Part shown: positions 41,563-50,270 of the stretch, one piece after another
How positions within the stretch are numbered: position 1 is the first letter of the stretch
Layout of the letters: every line of letters starts with the position of its first letter
From: Isoalcanivorax pacificus W11-5
GTDB lineage: Bacteria > Pseudomonadota > Gammaproteobacteria > Pseudomonadales > Alcanivoracaceae
Length of the DNA stretch: 64,000 bases
Direction of reading: 5' to 3'
NCBI RefSeq assembly: GCF_000299335.2
Contig: NZ_CP004387.1
Location: forward strand, 3,038,001-3,102,000
Program-made: the position numbers and the translations under genes
The notes under the pieces: model-generated
Database searches by the model: none
What the model saw: the letters and a program-made list of their open reading frames with translations, nothing else
Told to the model about the DNA's origin: nothing

Positions 41563-42408
41563 TTGGCCGCTTCACAGCTGTTCTTTACCCGCCACCCGGT
41601 ACTGCCGGGGTTCACGCTCAGCTTCGGGCTGAGCGTGCTGTTTATCGGCCTGGTGATCCTGCTGCCGCTGTCGGCGCTGTTTCTGTACACCAGCGACCTG
41701 GGATGGCAGGAGTACTGGAGCATTGTTTCCAGTCCACGGGTGGTGGCGACCTATCGCATCACGCTGGCCGCCGCCTTCTGGGCGTCGCTGATCAACGCCG
41801 CACTCGGCCTGCTGCTGGCCTGGGTGCTGGTGCGCTATCGCTTCCCCGGCCGTCGCCTGATGGATTCCCTGGTCGACCTGCCGTTTGCGCTGCCCACCGC
41901 CGTGGCCGGCATCACCCTGTCCACACTGTTTGCCAGCAACGGCTGGCTGGGCCAGGGGTTTGACTGGTTCGGCATCAAGATTGCCTACGCCTTCCCCGGC
42001 ATCGTCATTGCCATGAGCTTCACCAGCCTGCCGTTCGTGGTACGCGCCGTGCAGCCAGTGCTGGAAGATCTGGGCCCGGAATACGAAGAAGCCGCCCACA
42101 CCCTTGGCGCCACCCAGGGCCAAGCGTTCCGGCACGTGGTGCTGCCGCATCTGCGCCCGGCACTGCTGACCGGCACGGCGCTGGCGTTTATCCGCAGCCT
42201 GGGCGAATTCGGCGCGGTGATTTTTATTGCCGGCAACCTGCCGTTTGAAACCGAAATCACTTCGCTGATGATCTTTGTGCGATTGCAGGAATACGACTAC
42301 CCGGCCGCCACCGCCATCGCCTCGGTGGTGTTGCTGGCGTCACTGGTGCTGCTGTTCGGCGTGCAGCTGTTGCAGGGCCGGTACCTGACACGGCTGCGGG
42401 GAGGCTGA
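41563..42408 (+). CDS. cysT: Sulfate ABC transporter permease CysT (CysU)
   Basis: A 281-residue inner-membrane permease with about six helices and the EAA loop EYEEAAHTLGATQGQAF that contacts the ATPase. It starts with TTG directly after the binding-protein stop, with AGGA upstream. FTLSFGLSVLFIGLVILLPL and LPTAVAGITLSTLF are typical CysT segments. It pairs with CysW to form the translocation channel. Confidence 0.95.
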   Translation: MAASQLFFTRHPVLPGFTLSFGLSVLFIGLVILLPLSALFLYTSDLGWQEYWSIVSSPRVVATYRITLAAAFWASLINAALGLLLAWVLVRYRFPGRRLMDSLVDLPFALPTAVAGITLSTLFASNGWLGQGFDWFGIKIAYAFPGIVIAMSFTSLPFVVRAVQPVLEDLGPEYEEAAHTLGATQGQAFRHVVLPHLRPALLTGTALAFIRSLGEFGAVIFIAGNLPFETEITSLMIFVRLQEYDYPAATAIASVVLLASLVLLFGVQLLQGRYLTRLRGG

Positions 42409-42410
42409 GC

Positions 42411-43253
42411 ATGCACACGCCCCGTACCTGGCGCCAATGGCTGCTGGTGCTGCTTGCCGCCGGCCTGGTATTTGCCATGCTGGTGCTGCCGCTGGTGCTG
42501 ATTTTCAGCAAGGCATTCGGTGCCGGCTGGGACATGGTGCTGAGCAACCTGGCGGACCGGGACATGCGCCAGGCCATCCGCCTGACGCTGATCGCCGCGC
42601 TGATCACGGTGCCGGTGAATCTGCTGTTCGGCATCCTGCTGGCCTGGTGTGTCACCCGTTATGATTTCCGTGGCCGCAAGCTGCTGGTGACGCTGATCGA
42701 TATTCCGTTCGCGATGTCGCCGGTGGTCGCCGGCCTCTGCTATCTGGTGGTGTATGGTCTGGAAAGTGCCATTGGCGGCTGGCTGTACGATCACGGCATC
42801 CAGCTCATGTTCGCCTGGCCCGGCATTGTCATGGTGACCATTTTTGTGACCTGCCCGTATGTGGCCCGCGTGCTGATCCCGCTGATGGAAAGCCAGGGCA
42901 GCGACGAGGAAGAAGCCGCCCTGCTGCTCGGCGCCAGCGGCTGGCAGACGTTCTTTTATGTCACGCTGCCGAATATCAAATGGGCGCTGCTTTACGGTGT
43001 GGTGATCACCAATGCCCGTGCGGTGGGCGAGTTCGGGGCGGTGTCGGTGGTGTCCGGGGCCATTCGCGGCCAGACGCTGACACTGCCGCTGCACGTAGAG
43101 TTGCTGCACCAGGACTACAACACTGTCGGCGCCTTTACGGCAGCGGCGCTGCTGGCCTCCATGGCGCTGCTCACCCTGGTCCTGAAAACCCTGATGGAAT
43201 GGCGCCAGCAGCGGCAACGGCGCGAGCATCAACAGCAGATCGAGACAGCATGA
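42411..43253 (+). CDS. cysW: Sulfate ABC transporter permease CysW
   Basis: A 280-residue permease with six helices. Conserved blocks are [40 protein letters not shown] (EAA loop) and [27 protein letters not shown] lies upstream of its ATG, 3 bases after the cysT stop. Its stop overlaps the cysA start as ATGA. It forms the second half of the channel. Confidence 0.95.
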   Translation: MHTPRTWRQWLLVLLAAGLVFAMLVLPLVLIFSKAFGAGWDMVLSNLADRDMRQAIRLTLIAALITVPVNLLFGILLAWCVTRYDFRGRKLLVTLIDIPFAMSPVVAGLCYLVVYGLESAIGGWLYDHGIQLMFAWPGIVMVTIFVTCPYVARVLIPLMESQGSDEEEAALLLGASGWQTFFYVTLPNIKWALLYGVVITNARAVGEFGAVSVVSGAIRGQTLTLPLHVELLHQDYNTVGAFTAAALLASMALLTLVLKTLMEWRQQRQRREHQQQIETA

Positions 43254-44344
43254 GCATTTCCCTGCAGCAGATCAGCAAGTCCTTCGGCAGCTTCAGCGCG
43301 CTGACGGACATCTCCCTGGAGATTCCCGGCGGCAGCCTGGTGGGGCTGCTGGGGCCCTCCGGCTCCGGCAAGACCACCTTGCTGCGCATCATCGCCGGGC
43401 TGGAACGGGCCGACCGGGGCCGTGTGCTGTTCGACGGCCAGGACGTCACCGGCCTGCCGGTGCAGAAACGCCGGGTCGGCTTCGTGTTCCAGCAGTACGC
43501 CCTGTTCCGCCACATGACGGTGTTCGACAACGTCGGCTTCGGCCTGCGCATGCTGCCGCGCGCCGAGCGCCCGTCCCGTGAGGCGCGCCGCGCGCGCATC
43601 ATGGAGCTGCTGACGATGGTGCAACTGGATCATCTGGCCAGCCGTTACCCTTCGCAGTTGTCCGGTGGCCAGCGCCAGCGTGTGGCGTTGGCCCGCGCCC
43701 TGGCCGTCAAGCCGTCAGTGCTGCTGCTGGACGAGCCGTTCGGCGCCCTGGATGCCAAGGTGCGCAAGGAACTGCGCCGCTGGCTGCGCCACCTGCATGA
43801 GCAGATGGCCGTTACCAGTGTGTTCGTGACCCACGACCAGGAAGAGGCGATGGAAGTCTCCGATCAGGTGGTGGTGATGAGCCAGGGGCATATCGAGCAG
43901 ATCGGTTCACCGCGTACCGTCTATGAAGAACCCGCCAGCCGCTTTGTGTTCGATTTTCTTGGCCATATCAATGCGTTGTCCGGCCGCTATCAGGACGGCC
44001 GCTGGGAAAACGGTGACGCCTGGCTGCAACTGCCCGGCAATGGCTGCCCGCACGGCAACCTGACCTTCTACCTGCGCCCGCACGAAGCCACCCTGGCGCA
44101 CACGCCCGCCGCCGATGCCCACCTGCCGGTGCAGGTGGACGAACTCAGCGTGTTTGGCGCCACAGTGAAACTGGAGTTGTCACCGCGCGGCTGGCAGGCC
44201 GAGGCGCTGGAAGTGGAACTGCCACGGGAGGAATTCCTGGCCCTGGCACCGGAGCGCAAGCAGGCGCTGTTCCTGCGTCCGCGTCACCTGCAATCAATCA
44301 CCGCTGACGGCGGCCTGGGGCCGGTCCTGGACATGCAGGGCTGA
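43250..44344 (+). CDS. cysA: Sulfate/thiosulfate ABC transporter ATP-binding protein CysA
   Basis: A 364-residue ATPase. The Walker A motif GPSGSGKTT is at about residue 36, followed by the Q-loop [15 protein letters not shown], the ABC signature [15 protein letters not shown], Walker [12 protein letters not shown] and the switch histidine THDQEEAM. The C-terminal 120 residues form the TOBE-like regulatory domain seen in CysA. Its start overlaps the cysW stop. It is the last gene of the operon; no intrinsic terminator is obvious after it. Confidence 0.96.
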   Translation: MSISLQQISKSFGSFSALTDISLEIPGGSLVGLLGPSGSGKTTLLRIIAGLERADRGRVLFDGQDVTGLPVQKRRVGFVFQQYALFRHMTVFDNVGFGLRMLPRAERPSREARRARIMELLTMVQLDHLASRYPSQLSGGQRQRVALARALAVKPSVLLLDEPFGALDAKVRKELRRWLRHLHEQMAVTSVFVTHDQEEAMEVSDQVVVMSQGHIEQIGSPRTVYEEPASRFVFDFLGHINALSGRYQDGRWENGDAWLQLPGNGCPHGNLTFYLRPHEATLAHTPAADAHLPVQVDELSVFGATVKLELSPRGWQAEALEVELPREEFLALAPERKQALFLRPRHLQSITADGGLGPVLDMQG

Positions 44345-44358
44345 GCCTGACCCACATG

Positions 44359-44394
44359 GCTCTCCATACCGCTCTCCACACGGCTCTCCGCACA
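44359..44394. repeat. Imperfect 12-bp tandem repeat, three units
   Basis: GCTCTCCATACC, GCTCTCCACACG and GCTCTCCGCACA follow one another between cysA and ybeZ. The 203-base gap is C-rich on the plus strand, with no gene seen. Confidence 0.6.
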
Positions 44395-44547
44395 CCCCCG
44401 CACACGCCCCCTGGGCCGCGCCCGCCAAGGCCCGGGGAGCGAGTAAACATTCACCTGCCAGCAGGCTTCCGGCAGGGCTTTTAGCCGGCTGGAGTTTCGG
44501 TATATCCTGCACCCATCTTTCCTGCCCACAGGGCCGCAGACACCATT

Positions 44548-45543
44548 TTGAATACGCAAGTCGCTTCACGAAAGCTCAACCTTGAGCCGTATGATTCCCG
44601 CCGCCTTGCCAACCTGTGTGGCAAGCTCGACGAAAACATCCAGCAGATCTCGCGCCGCCTGGGCATTGATATCGCCAACCGGGGCAATGAGTTCACGCTG
44701 TCGGGTGACATGGGTGCCGTGCAGACAGCCTCCAATGTCATCAGCCTGCTGTATGACGAAACCGGCGAAGGCCTGGACATCACGCCCGAGGTCGTCCACC
44801 TGCATCTGCAGGGTGCCGGTGCCCAGCGCCAGCCTGCGGGCGGCAATACCGTGGAATTCCCCACCGACGATCTGGTGATCCGCACCAAACGCGCGCGCAT
44901 CCGGCCCCGCGGCGAGCACCAGAAAGAATACATCCGCAGCATTCGCCGTCACGACATCAACTTCGGTATCGGCCCGGCCGGCACCGGCAAGACCTGGCTG
45001 GCGGTGGCCTGCGCGGTGGACGCCCTCGAACGTGGCGAAGTACAGCGTATTGTGCTGGTGCGCCCGGCGGTGGAAGCCGGCGAGAAACTCGGCTTCCTGC
45101 CCGGTGACCTGGCGGAAAAGATTGACCCGTACCTGCGCCCGCTCTACGACGCGCTGTATGAAATGCTGAGCTTTGAGCAGGTCGGCAAACTGATGGAGCG
45201 CGACGTCATCGAAGTTGCGCCGCTGGCCTACATGCGCGGCCGCACACTGAACAACAGCTTCATCATTCTTGATGAAAGCCAGAACACCACCATGGAACAG
45301 ATGAAAATGTTCCTGACTCGTCTGGGATTCGGCTCCAAGGCCGTCATCACCGGCGACATGACCCAGGTGGACCTGCCGCGCCATATCGGCTCCGGCCTGG
45401 TCCACGCCATCACGGTACTGGCCGATGAACCCGATATCGGCATCACCCGTTTCGACAGCCGCGACGTCGTGCGCCACCCGCTGGTGCAGCGCATCGTCGA
45501 CGCCTATGAGCGCTATGAACGCGATACCGGTTCCGACAGTTGA
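44548..45543 (+). CDS. ybeZ: PhoH-family ATPase YbeZ
   Basis: A 331-residue protein. An N-terminal KH-like region (about 10-100) precedes the ATPase with Walker [17 protein letters not shown] (about 140) and Walker [17 protein letters not shown]. YbeZ partners with the YbeY RNase in rRNA maturation, and ybeY follows with a 29-base overlap. The start appears to be TTG at 44548, since no ATG fits the family N-terminus and the region upstream has only a weak ribosome-binding site; an ATT just before it is also possible. Confidence 0.92.
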   Translation: MNTQVASRKLNLEPYDSRRLANLCGKLDENIQQISRRLGIDIANRGNEFTLSGDMGAVQTASNVISLLYDETGEGLDITPEVVHLHLQGAGAQRQPAGGNTVEFPTDDLVIRTKRARIRPRGEHQKEYIRSIRRHDINFGIGPAGTGKTWLAVACAVDALERGEVQRIVLVRPAVEAGEKLGFLPGDLAEKIDPYLRPLYDALYEMLSFEQVGKLMERDVIEVAPLAYMRGRTLNNSFIILDESQNTTMEQMKMFLTRLGFGSKAVITGDMTQVDLPRHIGSGLVHAITVLADEPDIGITRFDSRDVVRHPLVQRIVDAYERYERDTGSDS

Positions 45544-46051
45544 AGTGCAGCTGGGCGAGCAGATCGACGCCCTGCCTGATGCGATAGACGACCAGCGCCT
45601 GGGCGAGTGGGCGGCTGCGGCAGCCCGTGGCGCCGGCGGCGCCATGGGCGAGATCACACTGCGTATCGTCAGCCCGGAAGAAAGCCGCGCGCTGAATCAC
45701 GACTACCGTGGCAAGGATGCACCCACCAATGTGCTGTCGTTTCCGTTCGAGATGCCGGAAGGCATTCCGGTGGAACATCAGGACCTGATTCTGGGTGACA
45801 TCGCCATCTGCGCCGACGTGGTCGCCCGCGAAGCCGCCGAGCAGGACAAGCTGCCGGAGGCACACTGGGCGCACATGGTGGTACATGGCGTACTGCACCT
45901 GCTCGGCTTCGATCACATCGAAGACGATGAAGCCGCAGACATGGAAGCACTGGAAACCCGCATCCTGATCGCGCTGGGCTTCCCCGACCCTTACCTCACG
46001 GCGGCCGCTGCGGCCGCGCCAGACTGTCTCACCCTGCAAGCAATGGAGTAA
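45515..46051 (+). CDS. ybeY: Endoribonuclease YbeY (16S rRNA maturation)
   Basis: A 178-residue UPF0054-family metalloendoribonuclease required for 16S rRNA 3'-end processing and ribosome quality control. The zinc motif [11 protein letters not shown] is intact and the [15 protein letters not shown] block matches the family. The ATG at 45515 lies inside the ybeZ 3' end. The C-terminus carries an extra alanine-rich stretch ([12 protein letters not shown]). The corC gene follows 2 bases later. Confidence 0.96.
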   Translation: MNAIPVPTVEVQLGEQIDALPDAIDDQRLGEWAAAAARGAGGAMGEITLRIVSPEESRALNHDYRGKDAPTNVLSFPFEMPEGIPVEHQDLILGDIAICADVVAREAAEQDKLPEAHWAHMVVHGVLHLLGFDHIEDDEAADMEALETRILIALGFPDPYLTAAAAAAPDCLTLQAME

Positions 46052-46053
46052 CC

Positions 46054-46917
46054 ATGCCGGAAGATCATTCCGATTCAGGCACCCCGGGCCGAAGTTGGCT
46101 CGACCGGATCACGCAGTTTTTTTCCGGCGAGCCCGGCAACCGCGACGACCTGCTGGAGCTGATCCGCTCCCTGCGCGAGCGTGACATCCTGGATGTCGAC
46201 ACCCTGGGCATCATCGAAGGCGCCCTGCAGGTCTCGAGCATGCAGGTGCGCGACATCATGGTGCCCCGTGCACAAATGATCCCGATCCGCGCCAACACCC
46301 ATCCCCGGGATTTTCTCCCGGTGATCATCGAGTGCGCCCATTCCCGTTTCCCGGTACTCGGCGACGACCCGGACGAGGTCATCGGCGTGCTGCTGGCCAA
46401 GGACCTGCTGCCGCTGGTGCTGGACCCGTCGCGCATGGAGCGCTTCAACATCAAGGATCACATCCGCCAGGCGTTCATCATTCCCGAATCGAAACGGCTG
46501 GACTCGCTGCTGCGGGATTTCCGCGTCAGCCGCAACCACATGGCCATCGTGGTGAACGAATACGGCGGCGTCGCCGGCCTGGTCACCATTGAGGATGTGC
46601 TGGAGCAGATCGTCGGCGAGATCGAGGATGAAACCGACGTCGAGGACGACGATTACCTGATCAAGGAACTCGACAACGACGAGTACACCGTCAAGGCGCT
46701 GATCCCGATCGAGGATTTCAACGAGCATTTCGGCTGCGCCTTCAGTGACGAAGAGTTCGATACCATCGGCGGGCTGGTGATGCAGAAATTCGGCCGCCTG
46801 CCGGAGCGCAACGAACAGGTCACCATCGGTGATTTCCAGTTCACCGTGCTCAATGCCGATGCCCGCACCATCCGCCTGCTGCGCGTCACACCGCTGCTCG
46901 CCACCCAGGAAAACTGA
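46054..46917 (+). CDS. corC: CorC/YbeX CBS-domain transporter-associated protein
   Basis: A 287-residue cytoplasmic protein with two CBS domains (about 65-190; MVPRAQMIPIRANTHPRDFL and MAIVVNEYGGVAGLVTIEDV) and a C-terminal CorC/HlyC domain (DNDEYTVKALIPIEDFNEHF). It is associated with magnesium and cobalt efflux and with ribosome-related functions in the ybeZYX-lnt operon. It follows ybeY directly, and a hairpin at its end suggests that the operon stops here, unlike in relatives where lnt follows. Confidence 0.95.
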   Translation: MPEDHSDSGTPGRSWLDRITQFFSGEPGNRDDLLELIRSLRERDILDVDTLGIIEGALQVSSMQVRDIMVPRAQMIPIRANTHPRDFLPVIIECAHSRFPVLGDDPDEVIGVLLAKDLLPLVLDPSRMERFNIKDHIRQAFIIPESKRLDSLLRDFRVSRNHMAIVVNEYGGVAGLVTIEDVLEQIVGEIEDETDVEDDDYLIKELDNDEYTVKALIPIEDFNEHFGCAFSDEEFDTIGGLVMQKFGRLPERNEQVTIGDFQFTVLNADARTIRLLRVTPLLATQEN

Positions 46918-46922
46918 CTCGC

Positions 46923-46947
46923 ACCGCCCGGCCCCGTGCCGGGCGGT
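46923..46947 (+). terminator. Hairpin after corC
   Basis: Stem ACCGCCCGGC/GCCGGGCGGT with loop CCCGT begins 5 bases after the corC stop. There is no U-tract, so termination may be partial. Confidence 0.4.
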
Positions 46948-47100
46948 CATTACTGAAACTGTGACCCGCTTCACAAGCCACCGCCCCCCGCCTTCTATCG
47001 GATTTCGCTACACTGCGGAAACCGCCTGACCGCACTCTTCATTGCATACCCAAACAAAAACAGCGCGGCGGGCTTCGCACGTCGGGGGACGTACCACACG

Positions 47101-48537
47101 ATGATACCGTTACCACAACGGCCGATTGCCGGGCTGTCCACATTGCCCTGGCTGAGCCTTGGTTTCCTGTTGCTGACACTGGGCCTGCTGCTGGGCTGGC
47201 AGGGCCTGCGCGACGATGACGAACGCGCCTTGCAGGCCTGGTACAACGACAGCGGCCTGCTCGCCCTCGAACAACCCGCCTACCTTTCCTGGCTGCGTTT
47301 GCATGGCCAGGTCGACAAGGCCTGGGCCGTGGAACGCGATCCCGTCGATGAGCAAGGCCGCCACAGCCTGTGGCACTTTCGCCAGCTCGCCTTCGACCCG
47401 GCGTTTGCCGCTCACAACCGTGCTACGGTGGCAGGGCAGGACATCCCCTACTGGCACGGTGCCGAACTCACCCGCTGGCAACAGTTGCGCGATCAGTTCG
47501 AACACCGCGCCGCCACCCTGCCGCGCCAACGCGCCGGCCTGAACCCCGCCGACACCCGCCCGGCCACCCTGCTCACCGTGCATTTCACCAGCAACGGCCT
47601 GCTCGGCTGGCTGCTCTGCGCGCTGGTACTGCTGCCGTTTGCCTGGGCGCTGGAAGGTACGCTTGGCTGGCGCCGCATGCTCATGCTCTGGCCACTGTCC
47701 GCCGTGCTTGCCGGGGCACTCAGCGGCATCCTGCTGCGCCCCGATCACCAGTTGCTGCTCGGCGGACAGGTGATGGTGTCCGCCGCCGTCGGCATGTACC
47801 TCGGCCTGTTCGGACGCGAGCGGCTGCGCTTCCTGCTGCCAGGCCGCAACCAGACACCGGAATGGCCCGCCTGGCTGTTACTGCCATTCTGGCTGGTGCT
47901 GCCTGCCACCGCCCCGATGCTCGGCCAGTCCTGGCTGCCGCCAGTGCTGGGCCTGTTATGCGGTGCGGCGCTGGTACAGCTGGCGCGCATGCCGGATATG
48001 TCACTGTTCGAGGAACAGGACAGCGAAGACGACCCAGGCGAGCGCGATGGCCTGCGCCACCATCTCACCGGTGGCTGGGCCGCGCTGGGCAGCATGCAGT
48101 TTCGTGATGCCGAGCAACATTTCCTTGCTGCGGTACGTCTGGCGCCGACGCATTTCAATGCGCTGTGCGGCCTGTATCAGGTGCGCAAGCTACGGCCGCA
48201 AGAAGTGGATTTCCTGGCCACGGCCAGCCGGCTGCTGACGCTGCCACTGGTCGACGATGGCGAGCGCCGCCAGCAACACGCACTGTGGCGCGAAGCACAG
48301 CAATTGTGTGGTGATGCACTGCGGCTGAATACTGCCACGCGGCTGCAACTGGCGCGGCAGTTCGCCAGTGTGGATGCACTGGACGACGCAGAAGCACTGC
48401 TCCATGCACTACCTGAAGATGCGCATCCGCACGCCGTGATCGCGGCGCAGCGCGCCCTCGGCGAAGGTTTTACCCGGCGCGGCAACCACAACAAGGCCCG
48501 CCATTATCTGGCCCGCGCGGACGCCGTGACGGATTGA
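47101..48537 (+). CDS. Rhomboid-like membrane protein with C-terminal helical repeats (probable pseudoprotease)
   Basis: A 478-residue protein. One N-terminal helix (about 12-36) is followed by a 120-residue periplasmic or soluble segment, then about six helices (160-300) whose pattern (VHFTSNGLLGWLL, WALEGTLGWRRMLML, GGQVMVSAAVGMYLGLF) resembles rhomboid proteases. The GxSG nucleophile motif is not preserved (VSAAVG), so catalysis is doubtful. An acidic linker (EEQDSEDDPGERDG) leads to a TPR-like helical region (330-478). It is inserted between corC and lnt and converges with the next gene. The rhomboid assignment is by eye and moderate. Confidence 0.6.
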   Translation: MIPLPQRPIAGLSTLPWLSLGFLLLTLGLLLGWQGLRDDDERALQAWYNDSGLLALEQPAYLSWLRLHGQVDKAWAVERDPVDEQGRHSLWHFRQLAFDPAFAAHNRATVAGQDIPYWHGAELTRWQQLRDQFEHRAATLPRQRAGLNPADTRPATLLTVHFTSNGLLGWLLCALVLLPFAWALEGTLGWRRMLMLWPLSAVLAGALSGILLRPDHQLLLGGQVMVSAAVGMYLGLFGRERLRFLLPGRNQTPEWPAWLLLPFWLVLPATAPMLGQSWLPPVLGLLCGAALVQLARMPDMSLFEEQDSEDDPGERDGLRHHLTGGWAALGSMQFRDAEQHFLAAVRLAPTHFNALCGLYQVRKLRPQEVDFLATASRLLTLPLVDDGERRQQHALWREAQQLCGDALRLNTATRLQLARQFASVDALDDAEALLHALPEDAHPHAVIAAQRALGEGFTRRGNHNKARHYLARADAVTD

Positions 48538-48565
48538 CGCACCACGGCCTCTGCGATGCCGCCCT

Positions 48566-49960
48566 TCATCCTGCCGGCAGTTGCAGCGTCTCACGGCACT
48601 CCCGCGCCAGCGTGCGGAACTGCGGCTGCCGGAAACGGCTTTCCACAAAACGGATAAATTGCTCCGCCTTCGCCGGCAATTGCAGGTCAGCGGCGAGAAT
48701 GCTCGCCAGCAATAAATAAGCCTGCGGCAAACCCGGCCATTCCGGCGCGCGCTGGTGCAGATCCTGCAACAGCCATAGCGCTTGACGCGGTTGTCCGGCC
48801 TCACGCAGCAGGCCGGCAATGTCCGCACACAAGGCAGGGTCCTGCGGCCGGTACTTTTCATCCAGCGTGCGCAGTTGGCGCATGATGTCCGCGACACGAA
48901 ATGCCTGGTCGTGTTTCAGCAAGGCCAGCAGCCAGCCTTCCGCCTGCGCCAGCACTGCATCGTGATCCGCCGTGGCGAACAGCAACTGCATCAACTGCTC
49001 CTGCAACGCCAGGGCTTGTGGCTGCTTGTCCAGCCGCGCGCGCAGGATGCCTTTCACCTTGTCGTAGCGTCCTTCGCGCAACAGCACTTCCAGCCGGCGC
49101 TCGTCTTCCGGACGCCGATGGCGACGACGGCGTTCGCGGCGCAACCGCGCCGGCGTCGGCATATCCAGTTCTTCCTGCCATTGGCAGGCCAGATAACCCA
49201 GCATGGCCACCAGCACAAAAAACGCCGCACCGCCGAGCCAGCCCGTCAGCGGTGCCGCCAGCCACAACGGCAACAGATCTGCCAGCATCAGTCCGGCAGC
49301 AGCAGCCAGCCCCCCGATCAGCATCACCAGCGCCGTCATCGCCAGTCCGTGCACGCCGAGTACCAGCCAGGGTTGATGAATGATCTTCAGAGCCGCCGGC
49401 AACGATCCCGCACGCAACAGCGACAGCAACACCGACGGCAGCAGAAACAGCGCCATCAGCAACGCCGGCCAGAACGCCCGCACATCAACCTGCCAGGCCA
49501 GCAACAACAGCGTCCCCACCGTCACCGCCATGATCACGGCCATACCGACGGTTAACGGCCAGCCCTCCGGCCCCGCAAGCGCCGTCAATGGCGGTGCGTC
49601 GAAATGACCGCGTGACAACGCCAGCAACGCCTGTGCGGCGTAACGCAGCGGCACCAGCCACAACAGCGCCGCCAGCACCCAGCCAGCCGGATGTGCGCTC
49701 AGCAGCGCCAACGGCAACGCCGCCAGCAGCAGCACCAGCGCCGCCGTCGGCGCCAGCGGATAGCGCAGGAAAAACGGCAGGATCATCCAGAATGGCGTGC
49801 GCGCCAGCACCGGTGTCAGCGGCTCAAGCGACTTGTTACTGAGCAGGCTGCGCGCCTGCTCTCCCTCCCCACCGACGCAGTCATCGCAGAAAGCAATCCC
49901 GTCACGCGGGCAATACCATTGCGCCGCCGTACCCGGATGGTACTTGCAGGTCTGTTTCAT
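48566..49960 (-). CDS. B-box-type zinc finger, multi-spanning membrane and TPR-like protein
   Basis: A 464-residue protein. The first 30 residues form a B-box-like zinc finger (CKYHPGTAAQWYC and FCDDC: Cys, His, Cys, Cys, Cys). About seven membrane helices follow (55-265), then a very basic linker (RLRRERRRRHRRPEDERR) and a TPR-like alpha-solenoid (285-464). A zinc finger of this kind before membrane helices is known in other bacterial proteins of unknown role. GGGGGG lies upstream of the ATG. It ends 28 bases from the stop of the convergent rhomboid-like gene; both share the design of membrane core plus helical repeat tail. Confidence 0.75.
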   Translation of the reverse strand: MKQTCKYHPGTAAQWYCPRDGIAFCDDCVGGEGEQARSLLSNKSLEPLTPVLARTPFWMILPFFLRYPLAPTAALVLLLAALPLALLSAHPAGWVLAALLWLVPLRYAAQALLALSRGHFDAPPLTALAGPEGWPLTVGMAVIMAVTVGTLLLLAWQVDVRAFWPALLMALFLLPSVLLSLLRAGSLPAALKIIHQPWLVLGVHGLAMTALVMLIGGLAAAAGLMLADLLPLWLAAPLTGWLGGAAFFVLVAMLGYLACQWQEELDMPTPARLRRERRRRHRRPEDERRLEVLLREGRYDKVKGILRARLDKQPQALALQEQLMQLLFATADHDAVLAQAEGWLLALLKHDQAFRVADIMRQLRTLDEKYRPQDPALCADIAGLLREAGQPRQALWLLQDLHQRAPEWPGLPQAYLLLASILAADLQLPAKAEQFIRFVESRFRQPQFRTLARECRETLQLPAG

Positions 49961-50065
49961 TATGATCCCCCCAGCCGTTGGCGCGCCCGGGATGTGATTG
50001 TTACCTCTGTGGGCGCCAACGATACGCCGATGCCCTGCACCGGCACCGTTATCAAGCCATTAACC

Positions 50066-50210
50066 GGCTGTTGAAAAACAGCCTGTGCTGACAGCTTGAT
50101 TAAGCTGTCAGCAAAATCAAGCGCGGTAAGCGATTGATTTTCCGTGCCCACCTTTGCGGACCTGCGCCGCAAAGGTGGCTTGAAAAAACCTCGAAGAGGC
50201 TTTTTCAACA
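50066..50210. repeat. MITE-like repeat, full-length copy
   Basis: A 145-base palindrome-rich element with ends GGCTGTTGAAAAACAGCC and GAGGCTTTTTCAACA. It contains three hairpins: a perfect 12-bp stem at 50087-50114 (TGCTGACAGCTT with its complement), a second 12-bp stem at 50148-50178 (CCACCTTTGCGG with its complement) and a terminator-like arm at the right end. The outer parts match 27806-27866 in reverse orientation. It fills most of the 310-base gap between the B-box gene and lnt. Confidence 0.88.
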
Positions 50211-50270
50211 CTCTGTTAGTGTAGCGGCTGACAGACTATTTGCATCAGCGCCATACGTCAGGGAGCGACC

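Noticed and set aside
50066-50210. Insertion sequence
   Set aside because: At 145 bases there is no room for a transposase; it can only be a non-autonomous element or structured repeat.
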